Source: Lepidurus packardi
Lineage: Eukaryota; Arthropoda; Branchiopoda; Notostraca; Triopsidae
Assembly (NCBI GenBank): GCA_023053545.1
Contig: JAKZAN010000057.1
Location: 231,870 to 295,869, forward strand
DNA: 64,000 nt
Direction: 5' to 3'
In this document: one piece after another, positions 1 through 12,300 of the stretch
Layout of the letters: the number at the start of each line of letters is the position of its first letter
Position numbering within the stretch: position 1 is the stretch's first letter
Notes under the pieces: generated by a model
What the model was told of the DNA's origin: nothing
Databases searched by the model: none
Seen by the model: the letters and a program-made list of their open reading frames with translations, nothing else
Program-made: the position numbers and the translations under genes

Positions 1-3000
1 TGGCACAAGCCGATTCTTTTCCAATAGGTTCAGACGTTAAAGTTAGATTAAAAGCCTCCTTTTGAGGGCTGGTGTGGATATTGTAACGGAGTGTAGCTTG
101 TAAGACGGCGCAACCGGCGCCTTCCGCTTCAACTTCTAATTTGGTAGGCAACACTGGCAAAAATACCTGCTTTTGGACCAGTTTGTCCTTTTCTTGGACC
201 GTAATGGATTCCTTGAGTTTGTCTGCTTCAATCTTCACACTTAAGTTGATGTTAGTTACTCCCACAGCAGTGGCGTAGGCAGCTAAAGCTTGTAGTCCCA
301 TTACGGTATCCTGTTTCACCAAAAGAGCAAACACTGAGTTATTTTTCCCATGCGAATAGCCTAATTTACCTGAGTGGATGGGAAACCACCTTGGCTATTG
401 CGTTGCTGGGTTAACCAACGGACAATATTGCTGGCTTTGGCCATGTCTGACTTTGTCTGGTACTTTAATAATGCAAGTAATGCATAAGACGTGGTCTCGA
501 TGTTAATAGAAATACCTTTATCTATAAAAAAAAATCACTTTGTAATCTACGCATGAAAAGAAGTTTCGCATAAGATCAGTCTTACCACTTTCTTCCCACC
601 ACATATTCGAATTTTTTTGTTGAGCTTTCTCGAGTAGCCTGTCAAGGTAGCCGCGAGCTTCTTTATCGTTGCTCAAGGCTAACGCGTAAGTGATCAAAGC
701 TTGGGTGTAAAGGCTCATTTCTTTTTGGCTTTTCATGCACTTTTTCGCACTTTCAATAACTGAGCTTTGGATTTCCCACTTGGATTCCAGAAGAGAAACG
801 ATCGTAAAGGCTGTCAATCCTCCTAGCGCTTCTCCATCGCTAGCCAATCCACCCTTGGTAATGCAAAATTCTAAATAATTTCTTTTGAATCCGTGTAAAG
901 TCTTATTTACTTTGAGGTCTTTATGTAAGACAGTGCCAACGACGGGAAAGCAGCCATTTTCCTGTTGTTTGCTCAGAATCCAGCTCACAGACTTTGTAAT
1001 GTCGTCACTATCCACGAAAATGAATTTTCGTGCCCCAGCAAATGACTTGACAACAAAGGCCGTCAACCATAGTGATCCGGTACTGTCGCGAGGTCCAAAG
1101 GCTGAATACGAGCCATCTTCGTGCCTATACGTCAGTTCCCTTTGGTAACCTTGCATGTGATAAAGTATAGCATTATACAGTTTTCGTAGAAAATAGGATC
1201 TGCTTACCACTTTGCATAAAACTGATTGCCTTTTTCTCCAATTTGTCGTCTAATTGCTTCGATGCTTCCAAGTACTCGCTGACAAAAATCAAAGGCGTGA
1301 ACGTCACCATGTTTTGTTCACCACAGCCTGTGGGTAGTCGTACCAAGTTGGTCAATCCCTAGAGGTTATGGTATGCAACTTTATAAAAATCGACCAGGAA
1401 AGAGAACGTTTACATCTAAGGCTGGTCCCATTAGATCTCCAACGAGGGATACCCAAGCGCGGGCAGAACCATTCACAACATCGGTAGGGAGTTTCAAATC
1501 CCATGTCAGCTTCTTGTCTTCCGTGAAATCTATAGTAAAAGAAATGGTATAACTATTGAAAATGTGTGGCTTCACGTTTACCAACCTTGTGGGCAAACTA
1601 GCTGAGCGAAAGTAGTTTCGACCGGGAATCCTTCCGGTTCAACCAACAGTGGTTTCACTAGTGCATCTCTGAAATTTTATAAACTTGTGTCAGACTTTTT
1701 CGTTAGGAAAAGAAGTCAGCGTTTAATCAAAGTAGATTGAACTGTGACAATTCTTACTTGGCTGAAGGGAGTTCTCCGGTACCGCAAGGTTGTGGGAAAG
1801 CCGGATCAACTTGACCCTGGACAGTGATGTTTAGGCGACCTAACATGGTTGGACGAATTACGAACTCGACAATATTCGAATCCCGCGCATCCACACAAGA
1901 ACTTTGAGCGTCAGATACCGAAACAAGCTCGAATTCATCACTTGGGTTAATCGTCACTTTCACCTGTACAAAAACATTCAGACTATGTGGAATTCGGGTA
2001 AAAAATATCTTTCGTTACGGGTAGTGCGGAGGCCAGGTAATTGTAAACCGAAACCTTAAGAGTCAGTTTCTCGCCTCGTTTCATCGAATAGGGCATGTGC
2101 AGCTCGAGGAAGAACGGCTGAAAAGCTTCGATTTTGGCTTCCGAGGACATTCCGAAACCGGTGGTGTTGGACACACACAAGGCCCGACCGACCCAGGAAG
2201 TTATCGTATGCGGCAACTCTTGCGTAATTTTCGCATCGCCGTTAGAGCTGCATTGCAAATTTTCAAAAATAATAATAAGAGACCTTGTCGTACGTTAATT
2301 TGACAAAAGAAGTACTCAGTTGTGTATAAATCCCAAAGCCAGGTTTCAGGGAAATAAGCTCGTAAATCTACAACAGGAGCGTCGGCTACTCCATTGGCTT
2401 CAGCAATTGGTCTGTTTGTAGTAGCAGATTCAGATATTGGCACTGGGCTTTCCTGTGGTCTCATCTGAACTCCTACGTCTGGGCTTGCTACTTAAAACAA
2501 TTCCTCATTCCAGTCATTCCAACTTTGTGATATTTTACCTCCCGCGAAGGCCACATATAAAGGTCGGATTTCCGAGTAAAACTTTTCGCAAGGTCGTGAT
2601 TGCATTTCCCAGTTCGACATCACCAGCAAGCCCGCTCCCTACCAGAAATAGATAATACTTTACATCAATGAAATGAAACAAAAACTGAGAACTTACGTCG
2701 AATGCTTCTATGGCGTCCTCGTAATAGGAGGAATAGCTCCAGTGTCCAAAAACTCTAAAATTTTGCGTTGAGAGCTCAGGTTGAGCTTCAGAGGTTTGGC
2801 CTTCCGTTGTAGTTTCATCAATCAATTCTAAAGTACAAATTTTCGGGAAGGTTTAATTAGCGCATAGTAACAAATTAAGACTAAAAAGAATGACTGAATA
2901 CGAACTTTCTCTGCAGAAATCGTAATCCGATAGTGCTTGTCGAGGGTACGAGTATGGTTCGATGGTAAAAGTACCCATTTGCCCAAGAATGGTTTGTTCC

Positions 3001-5557
3001 GTTAACTGTGCTTCAGGTTTGGTAAGTACCACACTCTGGTCCACTACACTCAAGCCGCATAGCGACCCAGGAGTACTATGAAGATTCAGATCGGCGGTCG
3101 CTCCGGGGTATTTTGTCTTGGCGTTCCATTGCAACGTCACCGGGTTTGGAAAACAAGACGCCACCGTGAACTCGATTTGAGCCGTAACCACCTCGCCGTC
3201 TTCGCGAACATAATAAACCAATACGGCGGCTTTAGGGTAGAAGGAAGGCGTCACCTTGATTTCCAGGTCAACGGCGGACACTTGGACTGGGGAACTGTCG
3301 CAGGTGCGTTAGAAATTATGTGACTTAAGCTTGAAAGTATAAACTTCTTATTTTTATACCTTGTCCCGTCCAAAACCCCAGGTAAGTCAGTGTCAACTGT
3401 CTTTACAAGAACGTCATTCTTGGTTCCGTGAGCTAGAACGTCACCGCGTCCCGTGGCGAAGTAATGTAATGTTAACCTCTTCCCATTTTCTACCTTATTA
3501 AGCCAAACTTTCAAAGCTAAGATGCTGTTACAAGCCAAAGGTTGGGTTGATACGACGGGGATAAGGGCGAAGCTGCCAGAAGGAGAATGCGACGGTTTCA
3601 GATTCGCGAACCCAACGGTTGGGAAGTTTTGGTTGCCATCCAGGTATTTAGCCTAAATTTTTTTGTTCTGTTTTAACGAAATTCTAGAAACAAAATAAAG
3701 AATTAAAGAGTTTACCTCAATGCTTAGGCGTACGGCTTTCGGATTTATTGGAAGTAAGGAATAAGAGAAATCACCCACTTCGTTGGTCGTGAAGTTGGCA
3801 CATTGCTTTACTTCTGAGTTCTCAACTTTGTCCCATGACGTGCTGTTGGTATCTTTGTAACCTTCGGTGGCACAGACGCGTACCAGAGCGCTGACAATAG
3901 GTTTATTTCCATTATTGTCACGTAGGTTTCCCTATTTAGCATCATAATAACTCAAAAATGCTGTTTTTTCTTAGCATTGATAGATTACTTTGCCTATGTA
4001 TGGTAACCCAAGCTTAAAAGTCATCGAATTGTAACTAGTCATGTCGATCATAGCATTCAGTTCACTTTTTGCCTCTATCTGGACCGTAAGAGTCGCATTT
4101 CTTTTAATTTCAGTTCCCTTTTCCGTCACTTCACCGGTGATCTATTCAATCGCGTGAAAAAGTGCGATTTAAAAGTGAATCTTACATTTGTTTAATTCTG
4201 TAATGTTTACCTCGATGTTGTTATATCTAGTGAATTTGTCGGGGACGAGTCCCAAACGTGACAAAGGAAAAACAACCTGGTGACAACCGGTATCTTTGTC
4301 TATTTTCCCAATCAGTTTTACCGGCTCTACGGTTGAGTCATTCTCACTGCCAATGGGTCTATACCAAACAAACCTGCGTTGGAGTTTCACAACCACGTCA
4401 ACCTGGCCTAGAACCGGTTGGCCAAACGTGTATCTGTTAATGAAAAGCACGATTAAAATGTTGTTTTAGAAGACCTCTCTATAGCGAGCGCTGCCGTGAA
4501 AAACTTACTTGGCGCAGACGCTAAAGTTGAACGTTTCAGCATTTTGGAAAGCTTTTTCAAGAGCCACTACCGTCACCTCGAAACGAGGCAGTACAAATTC
4601 TTTCACTTCAAATTCCTTAATTTCTGTGGAAATCCCATTGTCCACGTGGATTTTCCAAATCCCCTAATAACAACAAAGAAAGTCGTATGAAAAGACGTCA
4701 ATGGATAACAGGAAACGAAAAACTCACCTGAACTGGTTCCGCTGACAACTGCAATTCGAGTTGGACTAAACCCAAATCGGAAGTGACATTAGTCCATTCC
4801 GAGACGACAATATTGCTGGGATCCATACACCAGACTCGTTTGAGCTAGTGGAAAAAAAGTTTCAGAGAGCAAATACGACGTGACCACACATACGAATTTA
4901 CCGTTGTGACAATTGGCTGTAAGAGATGACTCAACGTTAAGGTCCGAAAGCGAACGAGTTGCCCGGGGGTGTACCAGGCTTTGTCGGTCTGAATGAGCTG
5001 AATTCGCTGGATCCCATAACTTACGCTAATTTCTTTTGTCGTGTCAATAACTAGATCGGTATTGGCATCATCCCAGTCCACTTTCAACTTCAACTGAAGT
5101 GTACCACTTTCTGTTTCAGTGTAGACTGATAGAATGAGAGGAATACATCCTCCATAATCGTCTTTTTCTATTAGGGGTAAATCACCAATGGTCATTACAT
5201 CGTCATAAACTAGGAATCTACCCATTTACTTGGATCTATTCGTTGCCGAACCGGAGATCCAACGGTTTGGTTGTCAGGCGAAGTTAGAAGCTCTAGAGTC
5301 ACTTGACCCGCACTTTGAACTCCATCCAAATGTAAACAAAACCGTTCGTCGGTACCCCGTAAAATCTGTTTGGGACCCGTTAACAAGAAACCCCTACAAT
5401 TGTTAAAAACAAGGCAAATGATCATGATGACTATTGGTAGAGATGTATTATTGGAAAATCAATCTTACTTCTTATCACGTTTGGCGGAAATAACATTTAG
5501 TGTTAGAAATAAAGAGACGCACAACGCGCCCCAAACTCTTCGGTTAGTCAACATCAT
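1..5557 (-). CDS. Alpha-2-macroglobulin-like thioester protein, copy 1 (3' end outside the window)
   Basis: This is a secreted thioester protein of the A2M family, which traps proteases after cleavage of a bait region. The start is the first of two adjacent ATGs at 5557, giving a signal peptide (MMLTNRRVWG, then a leucine-rich core). Exons follow those of copy 2. The macroglobulin domains lie between about 5400 and 2830, including an exon at 3281-2905 that matches copy 2 residue for residue. The bait region is at about 2640-2440 and the thioester motif GCGEQ near 1320. The thioester domain exon is at about 1150-590, and the MG8 receptor-binding domain is cut at base 1. No stop or frameshift was seen, so it looks functional. 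Bait residues differ strongly from copy 2. CD109 or insect TEP are alternative names, but the C-terminal part visible in copy 2 lacks a GPI signal and resembles true A2M. Confidence 0.93.
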
Positions 5558-6425
5558 CGTCACTTGTGACTATTCTTACTGAGGCTTCCAGTCAGTGGTA
5601 GCCTTTATATAATTGTGAGGGGAGCTCTCGAGAGCGAACAGGAAACACCCAGGAAAGTCACGTAGCAACAAGTTCCCAGGATTGCTTAAGACAGAGGATG
5701 CCTGTTTTTCTTCTTTTTTTTAAAAAAAAAAGGTTTGGTAATTCCAGAACTGGGGACGTTCGTAGTAAGAAGAAAAAAGCCAGACACATTCGTGCTTCTT
5801 GAGCACTTTTTCGAGGAGTACTTTTGAAATCCAGTTGGGACTTCCCAACTGATACGATATTTTTCGAAGTCATGGAAATAAAACGGTAAACAATCCACTA
5901 CCGTTTTAAAACTATTTTTGCAGATCAAGGTTTTTGAGTGTGATGAATAATGTCGTAAATTTTCCGAGTGTTAAGAAAATCACGCTGCTGCGTCCGTTGA
6001 ACTTTTGCTAAATGAAAACCGAAATATCTGTTCATAACTAACCGAATATTCAAGGATTATTTTTCTTTATTGTTTGGGTGCTGGCCTTGAAGGAAGACCA
6101 GAACAGGTATATAATTTTCACTTTTTATTTTTATAACTTTCTGAAGTTTCCCTTTGTTATTTAGATAAGAAGATGTGTATTTTACTTTACATTCTTTTGT
6201 GAGACTTGATCCACAATGTATTCCTTACTGTGTGACTTGTGCTAACAAAATTGAAGTCACCCGTTTTCAAGGAAGTATCACAAAAGGGAATCTGAAGATA
6301 AATCTACAATCTGAATAGGGGAAATTAAAGTGCAGAAATAAGATTTTTTTAATTTCGTTACATTTATTGAACGAACGACAACTAGAAATACATAGTTACA
6401 ATATGCTGTAATTTGGAATTTGTGG

Positions 6426-6475
6426 AATTTGAGCAAAGACACGGTCACATATGTGACCGTGTCTTTGCTCAAATT
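6426..6475. repeat. Perfect 50-bp palindrome
   Basis: The 25 bases 6426-6450 are followed directly by their exact reverse complement at 6451-6475, with no spacer; the centre reads ACATATGT. The corresponding place in copy B (near 16310-16345) has the inner part (GGTCACATATGTGACC) but not the outer arms. The palindrome was therefore extended in copy A or shortened in copy B. Confidence 0.95.
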
Positions 6476-6480
6476 GCTCA

Positions 6481-6594
6481 AAGACAAAATCTGCACTCCC
6501 AGCCTTTAAGGATGTAAGCAGGGAATGGTTGCTATATATATAGCAACCATTCCCTGCTTACATCCTTAAAGGCTGGGAGTGCAGATTTTGTCTT
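6481..6594. repeat. Perfect 114-bp palindrome
   Basis: Bases 6481-6537 are followed by their exact reverse complement at 6538-6594, centred on GCTATATATATAGC. It lies five bases after the 50-bp palindrome. Copy B carries only one arm of this sequence, at about 16347-16402 (including ATCCTTAAAGGCTGGGAGTG). Perfect arms of 57 bp would extrude as a cruciform or fold as a hairpin. They may reflect template switching during replication, or an assembly artefact. Confidence 0.95.
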
Positions 6595-7783
6595 GTTTGC
6601 TTACAAAGGATTTTTCGTAGAAGCACGACGAAGCCCAAGAGGTATTTTTTAACTGATTTTTTTTTTTATTTTTTGTATTCCTCTGGAGAAGAATAATAAA
6701 AAGCCCGTGACCTCTATACAAACAAAATATGCAGGTCCAAGATTTGGACGAATACATGTGGTGTTTGGAATAATAGGCCTACATGTGGTGAACTTTTCCA
6801 TGGATACAAAAAATAAATGCGTACACTTACCTCTTGTTAATCGAATATCCGAACACATATGGCTTGAATTTTCAAGTATTAATTTTTCTAACATTTAATG
6901 TTCAATTCTTTAATTTTTCATTCTTACTATATTTTCTGCCTGCCTTGAAAGAAGATCATGGCATGTAAAACGTAAAACTAGTCAGAACTATTGCTGCTAC
7001 GATGTGTGTTTGTATATTCGAACCATCTCTTATAATACGCTTTCAGGCTTGAAATTCCTCGGATATTAATAAATTTGAATATATTTAAATGACACATGGT
7101 TCCTAAGACTTTAGTCGTTGGAACTTCTTAATTCAGTAATGGCTGCGATCACGTGTCCAGCTTGATCACACAGGTTATTTTTATTATCTATTGTTTTCGG
7201 ACAGGTAAGCAATAGTCTTACTGGCGTTGTCTGTTAATTTGATAGAATACTAAATGGATGTAAGTGAACGGTTGAACGGGTAAAATACATGTATATTAAT
7301 ACTTCTAGTTTTGGTTTGTAGTTTGCCATATGCATTTAAAAAAAGTTTCATTAGAACTGGTATTTCCTTTTCGGAGAATTTGACAGGCTAGCGTGATAAA
7401 AACAAGCAAATAAAGCAAAAAGCAAACAGCAAACAAGCAAATAGCAGAAATGAACAAAGCAAGAAACCGAGGCAACCACGAGAGTTAATAGTTGCGTGCA
7501 TTATTTTTAAGGTGAAAGAAACGACTGCAGTAAAATCCGAATGGAAATCTTAGTTTATAAGACAAAATAATGTATTTAATCCTAATCCCACGTAACAGTA
7601 CAGATTATGTACCTGAAGGTGTGCATAACATTGCGCAACACTTTTAAAACCGGTTTTATCATGCACCTTCTGACTTGTATAACCCCATCTTCTTACAAAA
7701 AGAGTAGATCAGAGACGTTGTTTTATGAAATTGTTAGACGCCCATAACTTTGTACTACCTGTTCAGGTTCGCAAGGTTCAGAT

Positions 7784-7984
7784 TCATAGAAACGATGTCA
7801 GCTTTGTAATTGTTGGACAGTGTTTTCTTGCTAGTTGGGCGTAGGGCTGCTCAGATGAGACTCAACGGCAGTACTTTGACTATGCTTATTCCAAACATGA
7901 ATAGCTGTACTTTGAATCACATCCTGGAGAGTTTCAGCAGCATAAGTAGCATTAAAGTATCTATGCCAAGTCTGTCAGCTGACA
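7784..7984 (-). pseudogene. 3' fragment of the A4GALT-like glycosyltransferase gene
   Basis: These 201 bp match the last coding part of the glycosyltransferase gene (17557-17758), including the stop codon at 7784-7786. The fragment has no start and no upstream exon. An indel near 7862 (GACTCAAC here, GACGTCAAC in the parent) shifts the frame. It marks the left side of the junction with NURF301 sequence and shows how far the duplicated block reached into the neighbouring gene. It cannot encode the enzyme. Confidence 0.9.
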
Positions 7985-9158
7985 GACTACCAAACTTCGC
8001 ACAACTTCTGCTATATGCTCATAGTCTTTCTCGGCCAGTAAACGCAAATTTGCGTTATTAAGTGTGGAATCAGGCTGGCAGTAGTTTGGGCAAATATATT
8101 CGTCAATCATATCGGCCTCGGCTTGTACAATCCCAACACAATGAGCGTGAAACCAGTTTTGACATCGGTCGCAACAAATATATAACCTAAAAGTCCACAT
8201 GAAAGGAAACACTCAAAACACAGAAAAAGTTTCTTGCTTATATTACTGTGATTCATTGTACGGTTGGCGACAGAGACAGAAAATTTCCTTCGTCTCCTTA
8301 GATTTGGTGCAACCCACACAAACGTACTCGGTCATGGTACGGCTCATAGCTTCTGAAATACCAATGCACTCGCCATGGAACCAGTTTAAGCATATGTCGC
8401 AGCCGACATAAAACCTAAACGAATGATTTAGAGCCAAAGTTTCATACGAAAACTAAACTGTGGTACTTGGAACTGTCATAAGGAGTCTTGCAAATGCAAT
8501 GCAAATTCTTCCGATTGGTCAAATCTTTATCCTTCGCACTCGTTCGCCTTCTCTTGGTTTAGTTTTTGGAAAGTTGCGGGCTACTCACACGGTCATCCGG
8601 ACTAAGCCGTTTCTGTGTTACGCTATCACGAGTTTCGAGCGTGGGAGAGGACACGGGTGACATAGCATAATGTTCTGAGGTGACTCGAAGCTCAGCTTGT
8701 GTTTGCGCTTGTAAAGTTCTGTCGAGATTGTCACGGTAAATACAATACAATAAAATTGTAAGGTGATTCAAGTCCCATAATCTGACACAAATTTGTCAAG
8801 ACGCTTTTGGTTTTTAAATTTTACCTGGTAGCCAAACAATGATGTTCGATTCACGGTAACTGTAGAAGGCTGCTTCGTTACAATTTTGGTGGTCGTGACT
8901 TAATGGAAATAAAAAATCATACAAAATTCAATAGTATAATACGGTTGAAGACATTTGAGTATAGGTAGAACACGAAGTGAAAAAGAAATTTAATTATACG
9001 GACATTAGGACGCGGAGTTTTGCCATCAGCAACTGGTGTTTTGTGAACCGTGGGAGTGCCCACAAGCTGAAACCTGCCATCAGATAACTGGACCAACCTT
9101 CGACCGGGTAACAGACCACGGACTAAGAATTTCCCATCTAACGCGCGCGACACGCGAC
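7985..9158 (-). pseudogene. Rearranged NURF301/BPTF fragment (PHD fingers)
   Basis: The fragment derives from exons 22, 21, part of 20, 17 and part of 16 of the NURF301 gene (23471-26017), in the same strand and order. About 1.4 kb of the parent (roughly 24222-25625) is missing at 8738-8748. The parent codon TCA for serine is TAA here (near 8562), a 3-bp insertion interrupts the cysteine pattern of the last PHD finger (near 8082), and both ends are abrupt. It lacks a start, the N-terminal domains and the bromodomain. The right junction near 9158 passes into the 3' flank of A2M copy 2. It is a pseudogene, but it could still be transcribed in the sense of its parent. Confidence 0.93.
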
Positions 9159-9393
9159 ACGTAATTCGTAATTCCTTTATTACTGCTGGTGTTGAGTGAA
9201 TATAAGTGATATGTAAAAGAAAAGTCATGTAAAAAATACTTTAACGGTGATTTTGTATTGACAGCACTCGCTGTATATAGTACAACCATTTTAAGTGAAT
9301 AAGTAGGGGGACCTAATTCTGTTGTAAATAAAAAAAAATTCAAGTTGTATGTGTTCACTTTTACAAAGTATATTCAGGATTGTTTAGATTTCG

Positions 9394-12300
9394 TCAGTTG
9401 GTGGCGTCGCTGAACTGCACCCGGTGGGAAGAGTATAAATCTGTTTATGCAGAGTGTAAGGTGGTGGTATTAACATTTTCAAAAGCAATGCATATTACCT
9501 GACTAACGAACTTCTCTTGTTCATAATAATCACTGATTTTGACGTTAGCTGGAAGGGCATCGTTAACTTCAAAGGCAGGCCAAACAGATAAACTGGCGCA
9601 TTCTCCATCTCCGTCAATCGAGTCGAAGTACAGGACAACCTTGTTGTCCTTCTCTTCAGCCCGTTTGACTTCTGCAAAAAGATAATTTTTAATAAGCCCT
9701 GAACTAAACTAAAGAAAATTATAATTTACTGGGATTCAGTGCCGGCAGCTTTTGCAAGCCCTTCTTGTCGACGGCAAAACCTGAAATCATGTCAAGTTCC
9801 ACAATCGCCATGTTCGATGAACCAGGCAGTAAATACTTGGCGCAAATTTTAAGTCGGCGAGTGGCACAAGCCGATTCTTTTCCAATAGGTTCAGACGTTA
9901 AAGTTAGATTAAAAGCCTCCTTTTGAGGGCTGGTGTGGATATTGTAACGAAGTGTAGCTTGTAAGACGGCGCAACCGGCGCCTTCCGCTTCAACTTCTAA
10001 TTTGGTAGGCAACACTGGCAAAAATACCTGCTTTTGGACCAGTTTGTCCTTTTCTTGGACCGTAATGGATTCTTTGAGTTTGTCTGCTTCAATCTTCACA
10101 CTTAAGTTGATGTTAGTTACTCCCACAGCAGTGGCGTAGGCAGCTAAAGCTTGTAGTCCCATTACGGTATCCTATTTCACCAAAAGAGCAAAAAACTGAG
10201 TTATTTTTCCCATGCGAATAGCTCTAATTTACCTGAGTGGATGGGAAACCACCTTGGCTATTGCGTTGCTGGGTTAACCAACGAACAATATTGCTGGCTT
10301 TGGCCATGTCTGACTTCGTCTGGTACTTTAATAATGCAAGTAATGCATAAGACGTGGTCTCGATGTTAATAGAAATACCTTTATCTATAAAAAAATAAAC
10401 ACTTTGTAATCTATGCATGAAAAGAAGTTTCGCATAAGATCAGTCTTACCACTTTCTTCCCACCACATATTCGAATTTTTTTGTTGAGCTTTCTCGAGTA
10501 GCCTGTCAAGGTAGCCGCGAGCTTCTTTATCGTTGCTCAAGGCTAACGCGTAAGTGATCAAAGCTTGGGTGTAAAGGCTCATTTCTTTTTGGCTTTTCAT
10601 ACACTTTTTCGCACTTTCAATAACTGAGCCTTGGATTTCCCACTTGGATTCCAGAAGAGAAACGATCGTAAAGGCTGTCAATCCTCCTAGCGCTTCTCCA
10701 TCGCTAGCCAATCCACCCTTGGTAATGCAAAATTCTAAATAATTTCTATTGAATCCGTGTAAAGTCTTATTTACTTTGAGGTCTTTATGTAAGACAGTGC
10801 CAACGACGGGAAAGCAGCCATTTTCCTGTTGTTTGCTCAGAATCCAGCTCACAGACTTTGTAATGTCGTCACTATCCACGAAAATGAATTTTCGTGCCCC
10901 AGCAAATGACTTGACAACAAAGGCCGTCAACCATAGTGATCCGGTACTGTCGCGAGGTCCAAAGGCTGAATACGAGCCATCTTCGTGCCTATACGTCAGT
11001 TCCCTTTGGTAACCTTGCATGTGATAATGTATAGCATTATACAGTTTTCGTAGAAAATAGGGTCTGCTTACCACTTTGCATGAAACTGATTGCCTTTTTC
11101 TCCAATTTGTCGTCTAATTGCTTCGATGCTTCCAAGTACTCGCTGACAAAAATCAAAGGCGTGAACGTGACCATGTTTTGTTCACCACAGCCTGTGGGTA
11201 GTCGTACCAATTCGGTCAATCCCTAGAGGTTGTGGTATGCAACTTTATAAAAATCGACCAGGAAAGAGAACGTTTACATCTAAGGCTGGTCCCATTAGAT
11301 CTCCAACGAGGGATACCCAAGCGCGGGCAGAACCATTCACAAGATCGGTAGGGAGTTTCAAATCCCATGTCAGTTTCTTGTCTTCCGTGAAATCTATAGT
11401 AAAAGAAATGGTATAACTATTGAAAATGTGTGGCTTCTCGTTTACCAACCTTGTGGGCAAACAAGCTGGGCGAAAGTAGTTTCGACCGGGAATCCTTCCG
11501 GTTCAACCAACAGTGGTTTCACTAGTGCATCTCTGAAATTTTATAAACTTGTGTCAGACTTTTTCGTTAGGAAAAGAAGTCAGCGTTTAATCAAAGTAGA
11601 CTGAACTGTGACAATTCTTACTTGGCTGAAGGGAGTTCTCCGGTACCGCAAGTTTGTGGGAAAGCCGGATCAACTTGACCCTGGACAGTGATGTTTAGGC
11701 GACCTAACATGGTTGGCCGAATTACGAACTCGACAATATTCGAATCCCGCGCATCCACACAAGAACTTTGCGCGTTAGACACCGAAACAAGCTCGAATTC
11801 ATCACTTGGGTTAATCGTCACTTTTACCTGTACAAAAACATTCAGACTATGTGGAATTCGGGTAAAAAATATCTTTCGTTACGGGTAGTGCGGAGGCCAG
11901 GTAATTGTAAACTGAAACCTTAAGAGTCAGTTTCTCGCCTCGTTTCATCGAATAGGGCATGTGCAGCTCGAGGAAGAACGGCTGGAAAGCTTCGATTTTG
12001 GCTTCCGAGGACATTCCGAAACCGGTGGTGTTGGACACACACAAGGCCCGTCCGACCCAGGAAGTTATCGTATGCGGCAACTCTTGCGTAATTTTCGCAT
12101 CGCCGTTAGAGCTGCATTGCAAATTTTCAAAAATAATAATAAGAGACCTTGTCGTACGTTAATTTGACAAAAGAAGTACTCAGTTGTGTATAAATCCCAA
12201 AGCCAGGTTTCAGGGAAATAAGCTCGTAAATCTACAACAGGAGCGTCGGCTACTCCATTGGCTTCAGCAATTGGTCTGTTTGCAGTAACAGATTCAGATA

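Larger units (their letters stand above)
5558..7783. other. 5' flank of A2M copy 1, no gene seen
   Basis: About 2.2 kb upstream of the copy 1 start. Most of it matches 15443-17556, but 5927-6268 does not match the other copy. The segment 6426-6594 holds two perfect palindromes found only here. An AAGCAAA-rich low-complexity tract lies at about 7395-7450 and is also present in the other copy. Short open frames here have no recognisable product. The stretch next to 5558 should contain the promoter, but I see no clear TATA box. Confidence 0.7.
1..7984. repeat. Tandem segmental duplication, copy A
   Basis: Bases 1-7984 align almost without gaps to 9862-17758. The offset is about 9,861 at the left and about 9,863 near the gene start. 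The block carries a whole alpha-2-macroglobulin gene apart from its last exons (outside the window), its 5' flank and about 200 bp of a glycosyltransferase 3' end. The match stops abruptly at 7984, where copy A joins NURF301-derived DNA while copy B continues into an intact glycosyltransferase gene. Within the block, similarity is lost only at 5927-6268 (opposite 15789-16154) and is reduced around the bait region near 2455-2590. High identity in introns suggests a recent event or ongoing gene conversion. Confidence 0.95.

Noticed and set aside
885-1148. Plus-strand 87-codon frame repeated exactly at 10749-11012
   Set aside because: It is the antisense shadow of the A2M thioester-domain exon; it repeats only because the exon is duplicated.
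2201-2464. In-frame read-through of introns around the A2M bait region as coding sequence
   Set aside because: Copy 1 has a stop in the 47-bp interval and both copies have GT/AG borders that restore the family sequence when removed.
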